Below are positions 8,298-16,713 of a stretch of 38,442 bases of DNA, one piece after another. The stretch is from an uncultured Lachnospiraceae bacterium (GTDB lineage Bacteria; Bacillota; Clostridia; Lachnospirales; Lachnospiraceae). The notes below the pieces were generated by a model, which ran no database searches, was not told where the DNA came from, and worked only from the letters and a program-made list of their open reading frames with translations. Positions within the stretch are counted from its first letter, which is position 1. Every line of letters starts with the position of its first letter. The position numbers and the translations under genes are program-made. The stretch covers positions 1-38,442 of the forward strand of contig CANRWO010000034.1 in the NCBI GenBank assembly GCA_947643615.1, read 5' to 3'.

Positions 8298-11200
8298 TTA
8301 TTTAAAGTATGCCACACCGGATTCAAAAATCTTGATATCCTGCTCACCATAAATATTCATGGCCACACCTGCATCCCGTCTCTCAGAATGGGCCATCTTA
8401 CCCAGGCAGCGCCCGTCCGGGGAGGTTATGCCCTCAATGGCACAGTAGGAGCCGTTGATATTGTACTCCTCGTCCATGGAAGTATGTCCCTCCTGGTCAC
8501 AATATTGGGTTGCCACCTGCCCGTTGGCAAACAGCTTATCCAGCCACTCCTTGGGCGCTACGAAACGCCCCTCGCCGTGGGAAGCAGGATTGCAGTATAC
8601 CTTCCCAAGCTCCGCCCCCCGGAGCCATGGAGATTTATCGGAAACCACCCTGGTATAGACCATTTTGGAAATATGCCTGTTAATCGTGTTGAAAGTCAGC
8701 GTAGGGGAATCCTCTTTCTGCCCCAGGATCTCCCCGCAGGGAACCAGTCCAAGCTTTATCAGCGCCTGGAACCCGTTACAGATTCCCAATGCCAGGCCGT
8801 CCCTCTCGTTCAGCAGTTTCATCACCGCTTCTTTCAGTTTCTCGTTCTGGAAGGCGGTGGCAAAGAACTTGGCGCTCCCGTCCGGTTCGTCGCCTGCCGA
8901 GAAGCCGCCGGGGAACATAATGATCTGCGCCTGCGCTATGGCCTTCCCAAATTCCTCCACGGAAGCCCTGATATCCTCCTCATTCAGATTACGGAACACT
9001 TTAGTGACCACATCCGCCCCTGCCCGCTCAAATGCTTTCGCGCTGTCGTACTCACAGTTGGTACCGGGGAATACAGGAATAAATACAGTAGGTTTCGCCA
9101 CCTTGTTCTTACATATATAAACGCTCTCCGCCTTATAAAGCCTGCTCTCCACAGGCGCGGTGTCCCTGGCCGCCTTGGTGGGGAATACCTTCTCCAGCCT
9201 GGAAGTCCAGGAAGCAAGCGCCTCCTCCATGGTGATCCTTACATCCCCGTATACGAATTCCGGTTCCTCCGTCACGGTTCCGATCTCCCTCACATGGAAC
9301 TCGGAGGCCATGATGACGGGAAGTTTCTCCGGAACCACTTCCACAAGGATGTCTCCCAGGGCATTTTCGAAGAGGGTGTCCACGGAAACCTCTTCCCCGA
9401 TCCGCACTCCCAGCTTATTGCCGAAAGCCATCTTGGCCAAAGCCGCAGCTGCGCCCTTTGCATCCAGCGCATAGGCGGAGACTGCCATCTTCTCCCGGAT
9501 CAGATGGCTGACAAACCGGTACAGATCCGCCACATCCTCATACATGGGAATGTCAAATTCATCTTTCTCTATCTTAAAGCGCACCAGCTTATTCCCTGCT
9601 TTTTTCAGCTCAGGTGTGATAATGTCTCCCTGTTTTGCAATATCCACCGCAAAGGAAACCAGCGTGGGAGGTACGTCAATATCGTTAAAAGTCCCGGACA
9701 TGCTGTCTTTGCCGCCAATGGAAGGAAGGCCGAAACCCATCTGCGCGTCGTAGGCTCCAAGGAGCGCCGCAAAAGGCTGGCTCCAACGGCCGGGGTCGCC
9801 GGTCATCCTGCGGAAGTACTCCTGGAAAGTGAAACGGATCTTCTCAAAATCCCCACCGGAAGCCACGATCTTAGCCATGGACTCTGTCACCGCATAGACT
9901 GCGCCGTGGTAAGGGCTCCAGGAAGACAGGTACGGGTCAAAGCCGTGGCTCATCATGGTAACGGTATCCGTCCTGCCCCGGAGCACCGGCAGCTTTGCCA
10001 CCATGGCCTGGGTCTCGGTCAGCTGGTGCTTTCCGCCATAAGGCATGAACACGCTTCCCGCGCCGATGGAGGCGTCAAACATCTCCACCAGGCCCTTCTG
10101 GGAGCACACATTCAGATCGTTCAGCAGGGCAAGCCATGCCGCTTTAACCTCTCCGGCCTCCAGCTTTTCTCCCACGGCGGGCACCGCGTATTGTTCGAAA
10201 TAATTATCCTTCTCATCCGGGATATCCACCTTCACGGAAGTCTCCTGATGGGCCCCGTTGGTATCCAGGAATGCTCTCTTCAGGTTTACGATGGTCTTGC
10301 CTCTCCAGTTCAGGATCAGGCGAGGTTCCTCGGTGACAACAGCCACCGCCACTGCCTCCAGGTTCTCTTCCGCAGCGTACTCCAAAAACCGCTCCACATC
10401 CTTTGGCCCTACCACCACGGCCATACGCTCCTGGGACTCGGAGATGGCAAGCTCCGTACCGTCCAACCCGGCATACTTTTTAGGTACTTTGTCCAGGTCC
10501 ACTGTCAGGCCGTCCGCCAGCTCACCGATCGCCACCGATACGCCGCCTGCGCCGAAATCGTTACATTTCTTAATGATGCGGCTTACCTCCTGGCGGCGGA
10601 ACAGCCTCTGGATCTTCCGCTCCGTGGGGGCGTTGCCCTTCTGCACTTCCGCGCCGCAGCTTTCGATGGACTGCTCTGTATGCACCTTGGAAGAACCCGT
10701 TGCCCCACCGCAGCCGTCACGCCCGGTCCGGCCTCCCAGCAGGATAATGATATCCCCGGGATCGGAAGTCTCGCGGATCACGCTCTTCCTGGGTGCGGCT
10801 CCCATGACCGCGCCGATTTCCATCCTCTTTGCCACATAATCGGGATGGTAGATTTCTTTCACAAAACCTGTGGCAAGGCCGATCTGGTTCCCATAGGATG
10901 AATAACCGCTGGCCGCCCCGCGCACCAGCTTCTTCTGGGAAAGCTTGCCCTTTAAGGTATCTGCCACCGGGACCGTGGGATCCGCCGCGCCGGTGACGCG
11001 CATGGCCTGGTACACATACCCTCTGCCGGAGAGGGGGTCGCGGATGGCTCCCCCAAGGCAGGTGGCAGCGCCGCCGAAAGGCTCTATCTCGGTAGGATGG
11101 TTATGGGTCTCGTTCTTGAAAAATACCAGCCACTCCTCGGTCTCCCGGCGGTCGCCGTAGTCCATTTCCACAGGCACCACCACGGAGCAGGCATTGATCT

Positions 11201-12095
11201 CGTCCGACTCCTCCATATCCGCCAGCTTCCCGTCCTTCTTTAATTTCCTCATGGCCATCAGCGCCAGGTCCATAAGGCAGACAAACTTATCTTTCCGGCC
11301 TGCAAACAGCTCTTCCCTTGTATCCAGATAACTCTGGTAAGTGGTCTCGATGGGCGTACGGTAATACCCCTCCCCGAACTCTACATCCGTCAGTTCCGTG
11401 GAAAAGGTGGTATGGCGGCAGTGGTCGGACCAATAAGTATCCAGCACACGGATCTCCGTCATGGACGGATCCCGTTTCTCGTCTTCCCTGAAGTACTTCT
11501 GAATATGTAAAAAGTCTTTGAAGGTCATGGCCAGAGAGAGGGACTCATATAAATCCGAAAGTCCTTTCTCCTCCATCTGTGCAAAACCCTCCAGGACCCT
11601 GACATCGGCAGGTTCCTCAAAGGCCGTCATCAAAGTGTCCGGTTTCTCCATCCCGGTCTCCCTGGAATCCACAGGGTTAATGCAATACGCCTTGATCCTC
11701 CCGAACGCTTCCTCCGTAATGTCCCCCAGGATCATATAGGTAACCGCGGTCCTGATCACAGGCTCTTCCGATTCCTTTAAAAACTGTATGCACTGCACGG
11801 CGGAATCCGCCCTCTGGTCGAACTGCCCGGGCAGGAACTCCACGGAGAATACCCTGCCTCCTTCCGGTATTTCGAGGGTCTCCTCATACAGGTCATCCAC
11901 AGGAGGCTCCGAAAACACGGTCCTGCACGCTTTGGCAAACACCTCGTCGGAAATATTCTCCACGTCATACCGGATAAATTCCCGCACCCCTTCCACATTG
12001 ATCCCGAGATAGTTCTTTAACTCCTCATGCAGTTCCTTGGCCTTTACCGCAAAGGGTTCCTTTTTCTCCACATAAATTCGTCTTACGTTTCCCAT
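8298..12095 (-). CDS. purL: Phosphoribosylformylglycinamidine synthase, single-chain
   Basis: This enzyme catalyses the fourth step of purine synthesis, converting FGAR, ATP and glutamine to FGAM. It is the long single-polypeptide form (1265 residues) found in clostridia, rather than the PurLQS complex of Bacillus. Visible features include VLDTYWSDHCRHTTF near residue 215, the ATP/substrate motifs FKNETHNHPTEIEPFGGAATC and GRTGRDGCGGATGSSK, and a second AIR-synthase-like half (GLPSIGGKDSMSGTF). The C-terminal glutaminase begins at VFIPVFPGTNCEYD, with nucleophile Cys in ALGICNGFQ (about residue 1105) and a downstream HGEGRF segment. GGAGGAG precedes the ATG. No purine riboswitch or PurR box is recognisable in the 108-bp upstream gap, which does hold a TTCCGG/CCGGAA inverted repeat. 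Confidence 0.97.
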   Translation of the reverse strand: MGNVRRIYVEKKEPFAVKAKELHEELKNYLGINVEGVREFIRYDVENISDEVFAKACRTVFSEPPVDDLYEETLEIPEGGRVFSVEFLPGQFDQRADSAVQCIQFLKESEEPVIRTAVTYMILGDITEEAFGRIKAYCINPVDSRETGMEKPDTLMTAFEEPADVRVLEGFAQMEEKGLSDLYESLSLAMTFKDFLHIQKYFREDEKRDPSMTEIRVLDTYWSDHCRHTTFSTELTDVEFGEGYYRTPIETTYQSYLDTREELFAGRKDKFVCLMDLALMAMRKLKKDGKLADMEESDEINACSVVVPVEMDYGDRRETEEWLVFFKNETHNHPTEIEPFGGAATCLGGAIRDPLSGRGYVYQAMRVTGAADPTVPVADTLKGKLSQKKLVRGAASGYSSYGNQIGLATGFVKEIYHPDYVAKRMEIGAVMGAAPRKSVIRETSDPGDIIILLGGRTGRDGCGGATGSSKVHTEQSIESCGAEVQKGNAPTERKIQRLFRRQEVSRIIKKCNDFGAGGVSVAIGELADGLTVDLDKVPKKYAGLDGTELAISESQERMAVVVGPKDVERFLEYAAEENLEAVAVAVVTEEPRLILNWRGKTIVNLKRAFLDTNGAHQETSVKVDIPDEKDNYFEQYAVPAVGEKLEAGEVKAAWLALLNDLNVCSQKGLVEMFDASIGAGSVFMPYGGKHQLTETQAMVAKLPVLRGRTDTVTMMSHGFDPYLSSWSPYHGAVYAVTESMAKIVASGGDFEKIRFTFQEYFRRMTGDPGRWSQPFAALLGAYDAQMGFGLPSIGGKDSMSGTFNDIDVPPTLVSFAVDIAKQGDIITPELKKAGNKLVRFKIEKDEFDIPMYEDVADLYRFVSHLIREKMAVSAYALDAKGAAAALAKMAFGNKLGVRIGEEVSVDTLFENALGDILVEVVPEKLPVIMASEFHVREIGTVTEEPEFVYGDVRITMEEALASWTSRLEKVFPTKAARDTAPVESRLYKAESVYICKNKVAKPTVFIPVFPGTNCEYDSAKAFERAGADVVTKVFRNLNEEDIRASVEEFGKAIAQAQIIMFPGGFSAGDEPDGSAKFFATAFQNEKLKEAVMKLLNERDGLALGICNGFQALIKLGLVPCGEILGQKEDSPTLTFNTINRHISKMVYTRVVSDKSPWLRGAELGKVYCNPASHGEGRFVAPKEWLDKLFANGQVATQYCDQEGHTSMDEEYNINGSYCAIEGITSPDGRCLGKMAHSERRDAGVAMNIYGEQDIKIFESGVAYFK

Positions 12096-12203
12096 ACCGC
12101 TCCTCCACGCGCTAATCTGTTTCTATATTGTTCCGGGTTCCGGAAATTATGCCTGCCTGACATGCCGCTGCCTGGGGCACAGCCAATCCCGGAAAACCGC
12201 TTC

Positions 12204-12800
12204 TCACATTTCTACCCCAAGGGACCTTAATATGTAAAAGACCTCCCTGTCCACTGCATCCGCCGTAATGCCGATGGTCTGCGCGGAAATCTTAAGGCCT
12301 TCCAGCACAAACATGATGTTGCGGGCAGTCCCCTGGCAGTCGTCACAGTATAATTCCCCGTTGTCCACGCCGGTCTCAATGAGCTTTTCAATGATCTTCA
12401 CCGCGGCGTCAAACTGCTTCCGCAGCACGTTTTCCTTCCTGCCCAATTGATTTTCGAAATAGAATTCATAAATTGCCTGGGTCAGGGTATCCTCCCTGCG
12501 AAGCAGTTCCTTCTTCTGCTCCTGCAAAAACAGGATGAGGATATCTGCGGCTGTGGCGTCTTCCGTAATGCTGTGGGAAAAGACATCGTCCGTCTCCTCG
12601 CTCTCCAGCTTCAGGACCTCCAGGAATATCTGGCTTGTACTCTCAAAGTAAAGGTACAGGCCTCCGCGGCTGATGTTGCATGCCTCCACGATATCCTTCA
12701 TGGTAACCCGTTTAAATCCCTTCTCAACGAATACTCTTCTGGCCGTCTCCAATATATATCGTCTCTTCTGTATTGATTTCTCGCCCATACAACCTCTCAT
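12204..12800 (-). CDS. TetR/AcrR family transcriptional regulator
   Basis: A 198-residue one-component regulator. The N-terminal helix-turn-helix is typical of TetR (RRVFVEKGFKRVTMKDIVEACNISRGGLYLYF, residues ~18-50), followed by an all-helical ligand-binding domain of unknown specificity. An internal ATG at 12788 (residue 5) is an equally good start, since both have only short-spaced ribosome binding sites. It is 21 bp downstream of the unknown gene at 12822-13289 and 108 bp upstream of purL on the same strand, so all three may share a transcript. No transporter gene is adjacent, so its target cannot be guessed. Confidence 0.9.
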   Translation of the reverse strand: MRGCMGEKSIQKRRYILETARRVFVEKGFKRVTMKDIVEACNISRGGLYLYFESTSQIFLEVLKLESEETDDVFSHSITEDATAADILILFLQEQKKELLRREDTLTQAIYEFYFENQLGRKENVLRKQFDAAVKIIEKLIETGVDNGELYCDDCQGTARNIMFVLEGLKISAQTIGITADAVDREVFYILRSLGVEM

Positions 12801-12821
12801 TCCGCCTTACGGTCATTCCCG

Positions 12822-13289
12822 CTATTCGTTACCCCTGGATTTGTCCCAATATTCAACGATCTGCCGCATCTGCTTCAATACCAGATAGAAAATATTCTCC
12901 TGCAGGCCCTGGCTCCACAGCACGCTTTTTGTCCTGCCGCCCAATACATATTTCGACAGGATCCCCCTCAGGATATCCCATTCCCGGATCCCCGCACGTT
13001 CAATGGCTTTTCTCTCGTCATCATGGGTCTTAATGCGGTTTCTGGTATAGACATAGGGATAATTGCGGTCCATCAGCGGCGAATTAGACGCTTCCTTGAC
13101 AAAGTTCATGAGATTGGCGTCATACACCGGAATTGCCATGCTATGCTCATTAAAATCCGAACCCTTATAAAAAGTATTGCCCGCCTGGCCACCGCTTCTC
13201 TCGAACCACGGCAGGTATTTCAGCAGGGGCGCCGCCATCTCCTTGTATTCTTCCGTAAGCTGCTGCATGTACTCCAGATTCTCTTCCAT
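12822..13289 (-). CDS. Conserved protein of unknown function (DUF6508-like)
   Basis: A 155-residue soluble protein. It reads like a family common in Lachnospiraceae, which I believe is called DUF6508, with a KYLPWFE segment near the N-terminus, IPVYDANLMNFVKEA, the RNYPYVYTRNRI block, and WDILRGILSKYVLGGRTK. The function is unknown. The start at 13289 is an ATG with GGAAAGG a rather distant 15 nt upstream. A TTG at 13316 gives a longer version with no ribosome binding site. It is the first gene of the minus-strand run leading to the TetR gene and purL. TGATAAAAT on the minus strand of the intergenic region is a plausible extended -10. Confidence 0.7.
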   Translation of the reverse strand: MEENLEYMQQLTEEYKEMAAPLLKYLPWFERSGGQAGNTFYKGSDFNEHSMAIPVYDANLMNFVKEASNSPLMDRNYPYVYTRNRIKTHDDERKAIERAGIREWDILRGILSKYVLGGRTKSVLWSQGLQENIFYLVLKQMRQIVEYWDKSRGNE

Positions 13290-13398
13290 TTTATGTAAAC
13301 CATACCTTTCCCACAATTTTCAAAAACTGACACATATGTATTTTTATTTTATCACATTTTTATTAAAAGTACAGTAGAAAATTGCACCCCTTTTGTTG

Positions 13399-13427
13399 TA
13401 TAATAAAAAAGAACCGTCTACACGGTT
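13399..13427 (+). promoter_or_regulatory. -10 element and 5' hairpin before the cNMP-domain gene
   Basis: TATAAT at 13399-13404 is a consensus -10, though no -35 stands at the right distance. It is followed by the perfect stem AACCGT (13412-13417)/ACGGTT (13422-13427) with a 4-nt loop, at the very start of the expected transcript. A missing -35 next to a downstream stem suggests activator dependence or a regulated 5' end. This is an inference. Confidence 0.45.
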
Positions 13428-13473
13428 GAACTGTAGAAAAAAGCCGCGGCGCGGCAGAAACGAGAAAAGGATT

Positions 13474-15765
13474 ATGGCGGGTAGTATTTTAGAAAAAGGG
13501 AAAACGATTTATTCAAGCGGCCAGCCAATGACCGCGATCCACATCATCACAAAAGGAAAAGTAAGGGCAACGTATCCCGGCGGCACCTACATGTTGGCCG
13601 AGGGAGACGTAATCGGCATCTGTGAGATTTGCTCCGAGGTACATTTTGTAGACTATGTCACCATGGATAATGTCACCATCATGACATATCCCCTGAACAA
13701 TATCGATGCGCTGGAGAAGGTGCTGCGGTCACACGCGGCCATGGCGAAGCTGATTCTCCAGTCCTTATTCCGGCAGCTGAACAATGTCATGGGGCGGATC
13801 ATACCGGCAGCTACCGGCTGTGACAACCTCCACCAGGAACTGACCAACGATTACAATGAATATACAACGCTCTGCAACCGGTACCGCATTCAGCCTCTGG
13901 CGCTGAATCTGTCGGAAGTCAATGCCTACCTGGGCGCCGAGACGCCGGATGTCTGGCTGGGGGACTATTATCTGGGATTGCAGCATGTATATGCCGGTGA
14001 GGCAAGCCGCTTCCTGTGCCAGGAGATCGGCCTTGCCATGGGCACCCTGATCCGGGGAAGCCAGGATTTCCGGCAGGCCTATGCCAGCCTGGAGGAACAG
14101 TTCCAGTACCGCAGGCAGATTGCTTCGTTCTATTTTAACGAATCCGGCGAAGACCTGTTTGAAATGCTGACCACACTGTATATCCGCCTGGGCCAGGGCA
14201 GCGAGGATGCCGACAAGCTCCAGTCCATCATAGCGCGCATCATCCAAAAGTTTGAAAAGGACCCTTCCGTTGACCGGGAGGCAGTTGCCCTGAGAATCCG
14301 GAATTTCCGGGAAAGCATTTCCACCATGGCAAACCCTGACGTTTCCCAGCCTGAGGCCGGCAAAGAGACCTCCTCGGCCGACCCCTCGGTTACGGCGGAG
14401 CTGTCCGGTTCGCTGACCACGATCCTTGGGTTTGCAGGCCTGGAACTGGAAATCGGCCCTTCTTTCCGCAAACATGTCATCGCCTACCGGGCGCTGGAGG
14501 ACAAAAACTCAACGGAGGAGGAAGCCAGCAGGCTGCGCAGGCAGCTTACCACAGAGTTCAACGCTCTGTACGCCACCATATTCGAGCGGGCCATGCAGAC
14601 TTCCGAGATTCCCGTCCCCGTGCGCATGTTCCTGTACTTCGGTTATGTGGATGAGGAGCTGGCGGGAGCCGAAAACTGTGCCATCCTTTACAACCTGGCG
14701 AACGGCATGGGGGATTATTCCGAATTCGGCGTATACACCTTTTACCACTGGCTGCGGGCCATCTATAACGGCGACAAAAATCCCAGCCGCAACGAATTTG
14801 ACGAAGATTTCTTCGATAACATCAATAAACAGAAAGCCACGGGCAAGCTTACCGAGGCCCAGGCCAATGAAATGAAAAACGATGCCATGTTGAAAGTGAA
14901 ATTTGAGGTGGAAAATCTATTTGTCTCCGCCAACAAAATCACTTCCGGCCGCATCACCACGTTCTGCCCTCTCTTTGCGGCAGATAACGTAATGAAAGAC
15001 CTGAAAGCTTCCTACGTCACAGTAAGCCAGATCAGCAAGACGCTGGAAATGATCAAGGGGATCGACTATTCCGTATTCTACCGCGAAAGCCTTGACCTGG
15101 AAAATGCCGCTATCATGGGCAAAGAACCCGTACACCTGGAATTTTTGCCTGATGTGATCCTGATGCCCAACGTAGGCGTCCGGGGCGTAATGTGGCAGGA
15201 GATCGAAGGCAAGAAGCGCAACTCGCCTTCCCGCATGATTTTCTCCATCTTCCACATGGAGGACATCAACGCCACCATGGTCCGCCTGGCCGGGGAGTTC
15301 CGCTGGGAAATGTGCAAGCGTGTGCAGGGCAGCCGTTGGAACGATGTATCCGAGCGTTCCCTCACCAGCGAATATTTTGATTATGTGCAGTTCTTCCGAA
15401 AGAACCACGAGCTCACGGGAGAGGCCAAGGAGAAGATCAAGAACAGCCTTCAGAGGGCCAAGAACAGCTTCAAGGAAATGTTTGTCCGGGATTATATCGT
15501 CTGGATCCTGTTCGAGGGAACCGGCTCTCCCAGGCTGAACAAAGTTGCAAGGAAGATTCTGCTTACCTACTGCCCCTTCCCTGCAAAGCTGAGCAAAACA
15601 TTGGAGCAGAACCCCATGTTTACGGAAATGATCGCCCAGCGTAACAATGTGATGCGGCAGAAGCTGCACCATGTGGATATGTTTATGCAGAAGCTCCGCA
15701 GCTGTAATACTGCCATCCCCCCTACGCTGGAAGCGGAGCGTGCCTTTATAAAAGGTGAAATCTGA
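13474..15765 (+). CDS. Large protein with N-terminal cyclic-nucleotide-binding-like domain, remainder unassigned
   Basis: A 763-residue soluble protein. Residues ~1-110 form a CRP/cNMP-type beta-roll, with ILEKGKTIYSSGQP, HIITKGKVRATYPGG and LAEGDVIGICE. There is no recognisable Arg-x-Ala phosphate-binding cassette, so cyclic nucleotide binding is uncertain. No C-terminal HTH follows. Instead there are some 650 residues I cannot assign, apparently helical, with a linker rich in Ser/Glu/Pro near residues 310-320 (NPDVSQPEAGKETSSADPS). The start at 13474 has AAAAGG just upstream; a longer frame from 13393 would start inside the promoter. It is monocistronic, divergent from the purL-side genes, and closed by the hairpin at 15816-15860. 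It could be a signalling scaffold, but the function is not known. Confidence 0.8.
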   Translation: MAGSILEKGKTIYSSGQPMTAIHIITKGKVRATYPGGTYMLAEGDVIGICEICSEVHFVDYVTMDNVTIMTYPLNNIDALEKVLRSHAAMAKLILQSLFRQLNNVMGRIIPAATGCDNLHQELTNDYNEYTTLCNRYRIQPLALNLSEVNAYLGAETPDVWLGDYYLGLQHVYAGEASRFLCQEIGLAMGTLIRGSQDFRQAYASLEEQFQYRRQIASFYFNESGEDLFEMLTTLYIRLGQGSEDADKLQSIIARIIQKFEKDPSVDREAVALRIRNFRESISTMANPDVSQPEAGKETSSADPSVTAELSGSLTTILGFAGLELEIGPSFRKHVIAYRALEDKNSTEEEASRLRRQLTTEFNALYATIFERAMQTSEIPVPVRMFLYFGYVDEELAGAENCAILYNLANGMGDYSEFGVYTFYHWLRAIYNGDKNPSRNEFDEDFFDNINKQKATGKLTEAQANEMKNDAMLKVKFEVENLFVSANKITSGRITTFCPLFAADNVMKDLKASYVTVSQISKTLEMIKGIDYSVFYRESLDLENAAIMGKEPVHLEFLPDVILMPNVGVRGVMWQEIEGKKRNSPSRMIFSIFHMEDINATMVRLAGEFRWEMCKRVQGSRWNDVSERSLTSEYFDYVQFFRKNHELTGEAKEKIKNSLQRAKNSFKEMFVRDYIVWILFEGTGSPRLNKVARKILLTYCPFPAKLSKTLEQNPMFTEMIAQRNNVMRQKLHHVDMFMQKLRSCNTAIPPTLEAERAFIKGEI

Positions 15766-15767
15766 TG

Positions 15768-15796
15768 TAGACAAGGAAGCCTTTTTGAGGTATAAT
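15768..15796 (+). promoter_or_regulatory. Strong promoter-like pair immediately after the cNMP-domain gene
   Basis: TAGACA (15768-15773), exactly 17 bp, then TATAAT (15791-15796). It begins 3 bp after the stop codon. No convincing gene starts downstream on this strand; a hairpin with a U-rich tail follows within 20 nt of the predicted start. Confidence 0.45.
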
Positions 15797-15815
15797 TATA
15801 TTGAATTCCCCAATT

Positions 15816-15860
15816 GAATAGGAGGCACAGTACCGTTGATCGGTCCTGTGTCTCCTATTC
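15816..15860 (+). terminator. Long hairpin terminator
   Basis: GAATAGGAGGCACAG (15816-15830) pairs with CTGTGTCTCCTATTC (15846-15860) with one G-U pair, and the loop holds a further ACCG/CGGT stem. It is followed by a pyrimidine-rich stretch and six T (15873-15878 area). It probably ends the cNMP-domain gene and any transcript from the promoter at 15768. Confidence 0.65.
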
Positions 15861-15958
15861 TAATTTCCTGCTCTTTTTTATATCTCTTCTTCCCAATACC
15901 GGTTCTTTTCTTTATGCCTGTTTCATGGCAGGAATTCACAGGTAATAAAGGGATACGC

Positions 15959-16399
15959 CTAACCCTGCTTGATGTCCGTGCCCGTCTCCCCTCTCATTTT
16001 TTCCACATAAGGCGCGGGATCGCTCTCCATCCCCACCATGGTCTCGAAGGACGCCAAAAGCAGCCTCTGCTGCCTGAAACGGTTCATCTCATCATGCCGG
16101 TCCATATAGAGCTTAAAATGGTCAACCTGCCATACCAGCACGTCTGCCAGCGTATAACCTGCCACAGTGTATTTACAGAGGAACTTCCGGTAATCATGGT
16201 AATAGGCAAGCTCCTGCAGCAGTCCCTCCGAAGCTTTGATCCCCTGCCAGACCCTCTCTCCGTATTCCGGTTTCTCCCCTGCCTGTTCCGCTAGGTTCAG
16301 CACAAACCCGTGCAGTGTTGCAAGGGCCTGCTCCAGCTTATCCTTTACGTCCCGGTTCCCCTTTTCCCCATCCTTTACTTCCTGATGCTGCACTTCCAT
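15959..16399 (-). CDS. Conserved protein of unknown function (146 aa)
   Basis: A 146-residue, highly charged, mostly helical protein that I cannot assign. It has an acidic-basic N-terminus (DGEKGNRDVKDKLEQAL), a central HDYRKFLCKYTVAGYTLADVLVWQVDHFKLYMDR block rich in aromatic residues, and a C-terminal FETMVGMESDPAPYVEKM stretch. The start at 16399 has AGGAG 11 nt upstream. A longer frame to 16519 would overlap the tRNA terminator region and adds low-quality sequence. No signal peptide or membrane helix is seen. It lies downstream of tRNA-Trp on the same strand but after that gene's terminator. Confidence 0.6.
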   Translation of the reverse strand: MEVQHQEVKDGEKGNRDVKDKLEQALATLHGFVLNLAEQAGEKPEYGERVWQGIKASEGLLQELAYYHDYRKFLCKYTVAGYTLADVLVWQVDHFKLYMDRHDEMNRFRQQRLLLASFETMVGMESDPAPYVEKMRGETGTDIKQG

Positions 16400-16523
16400 A
16401 TAGATATCAGCTCCTTTCTGCCTCCGGCAGCCCCCAATGAAACCGGTATCCTGGTTCCGAGTCCCTGTTCCCCGGAAGGGCGCCTGCCCCAGGCAATAAC
16501 GCCTGGGCCCTACTGCCATCCAT

Positions 16524-16556
16524 TAAGAAAAGCCTGAGATTTATACTCTCAGGCTT
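16524..16556 (-). terminator. Terminator after tRNA-Trp
   Basis: AAGCCTGAGA and TCTCAGGCTT form a perfect 10-bp stem with a 7-nt loop. On the minus strand it is followed by TTCTTAATG. It starts about 5 nt beyond the tRNA 3' end. Confidence 0.8.
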
Positions 16557-16560
16557 CCAG

Positions 16561-16631
16561 CAGGGGAAGAGAGGATCGAACTCCCGTTAACGGTTTTGGA
16601 GACCGCCGCACTACCGCTGTACTATTCCCCT
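16561..16631 (-). tRNA. trnW: tRNA-Trp (CCA anticodon)
   Basis: The minus strand folds as a 71-nt tRNA: acceptor AGGGGAA/TTCCCCT, D-arm GTAC-AGCGGTA-GTGC, and anticodon stem GCGGT/ACCGT around loop CTCCAAA with anticodon CCA. The T-arm is GGGAG-TTCGATC-CTCTC (one G-U pair) and the discriminator base is G. The 3' CCA is not encoded. It has its own promoter and terminator. Confidence 0.95.
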
Positions 16632-16658
16632 ATGTTCTCGTCATCACTGACGAAAACC

Positions 16659-16688
16659 ATTATAACACAACCCACCGGACTTTAGCAA
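16659..16688 (-). promoter_or_regulatory. Promoter of tRNA-Trp
   Basis: On the minus strand: TTGCTA (16683-16688), an 18-bp spacer, TATAAT (16659-16664). A small TCGTCA/TGACGA hairpin lies between it and the tRNA 5' end. Confidence 0.65.
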
Positions 16689-16713
16689 GCACTTTTTATA
16701 ATTTCTTCCCCGC

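Noticed and set aside
8289..10901. 870-codon open frame antisense to purL
   Set aside because: It is a shadow of purL with the same biased composition and no recognisable domain.
12096..12203. Riboswitch or PurR control before purL
   Set aside because: No conserved purine riboswitch core or PurBox could be found, only a short TTCCGG/CCGGAA dyad.
15836..16294. TTG-started frame with a hydrophobic, signal-peptide-like N-terminus after AGGAGG
   Set aside because: The start and AGGAGG are inside the terminator hairpin, and the rest is antisense to the gene at 15959-16399 with no domain. It is more likely coincidence.
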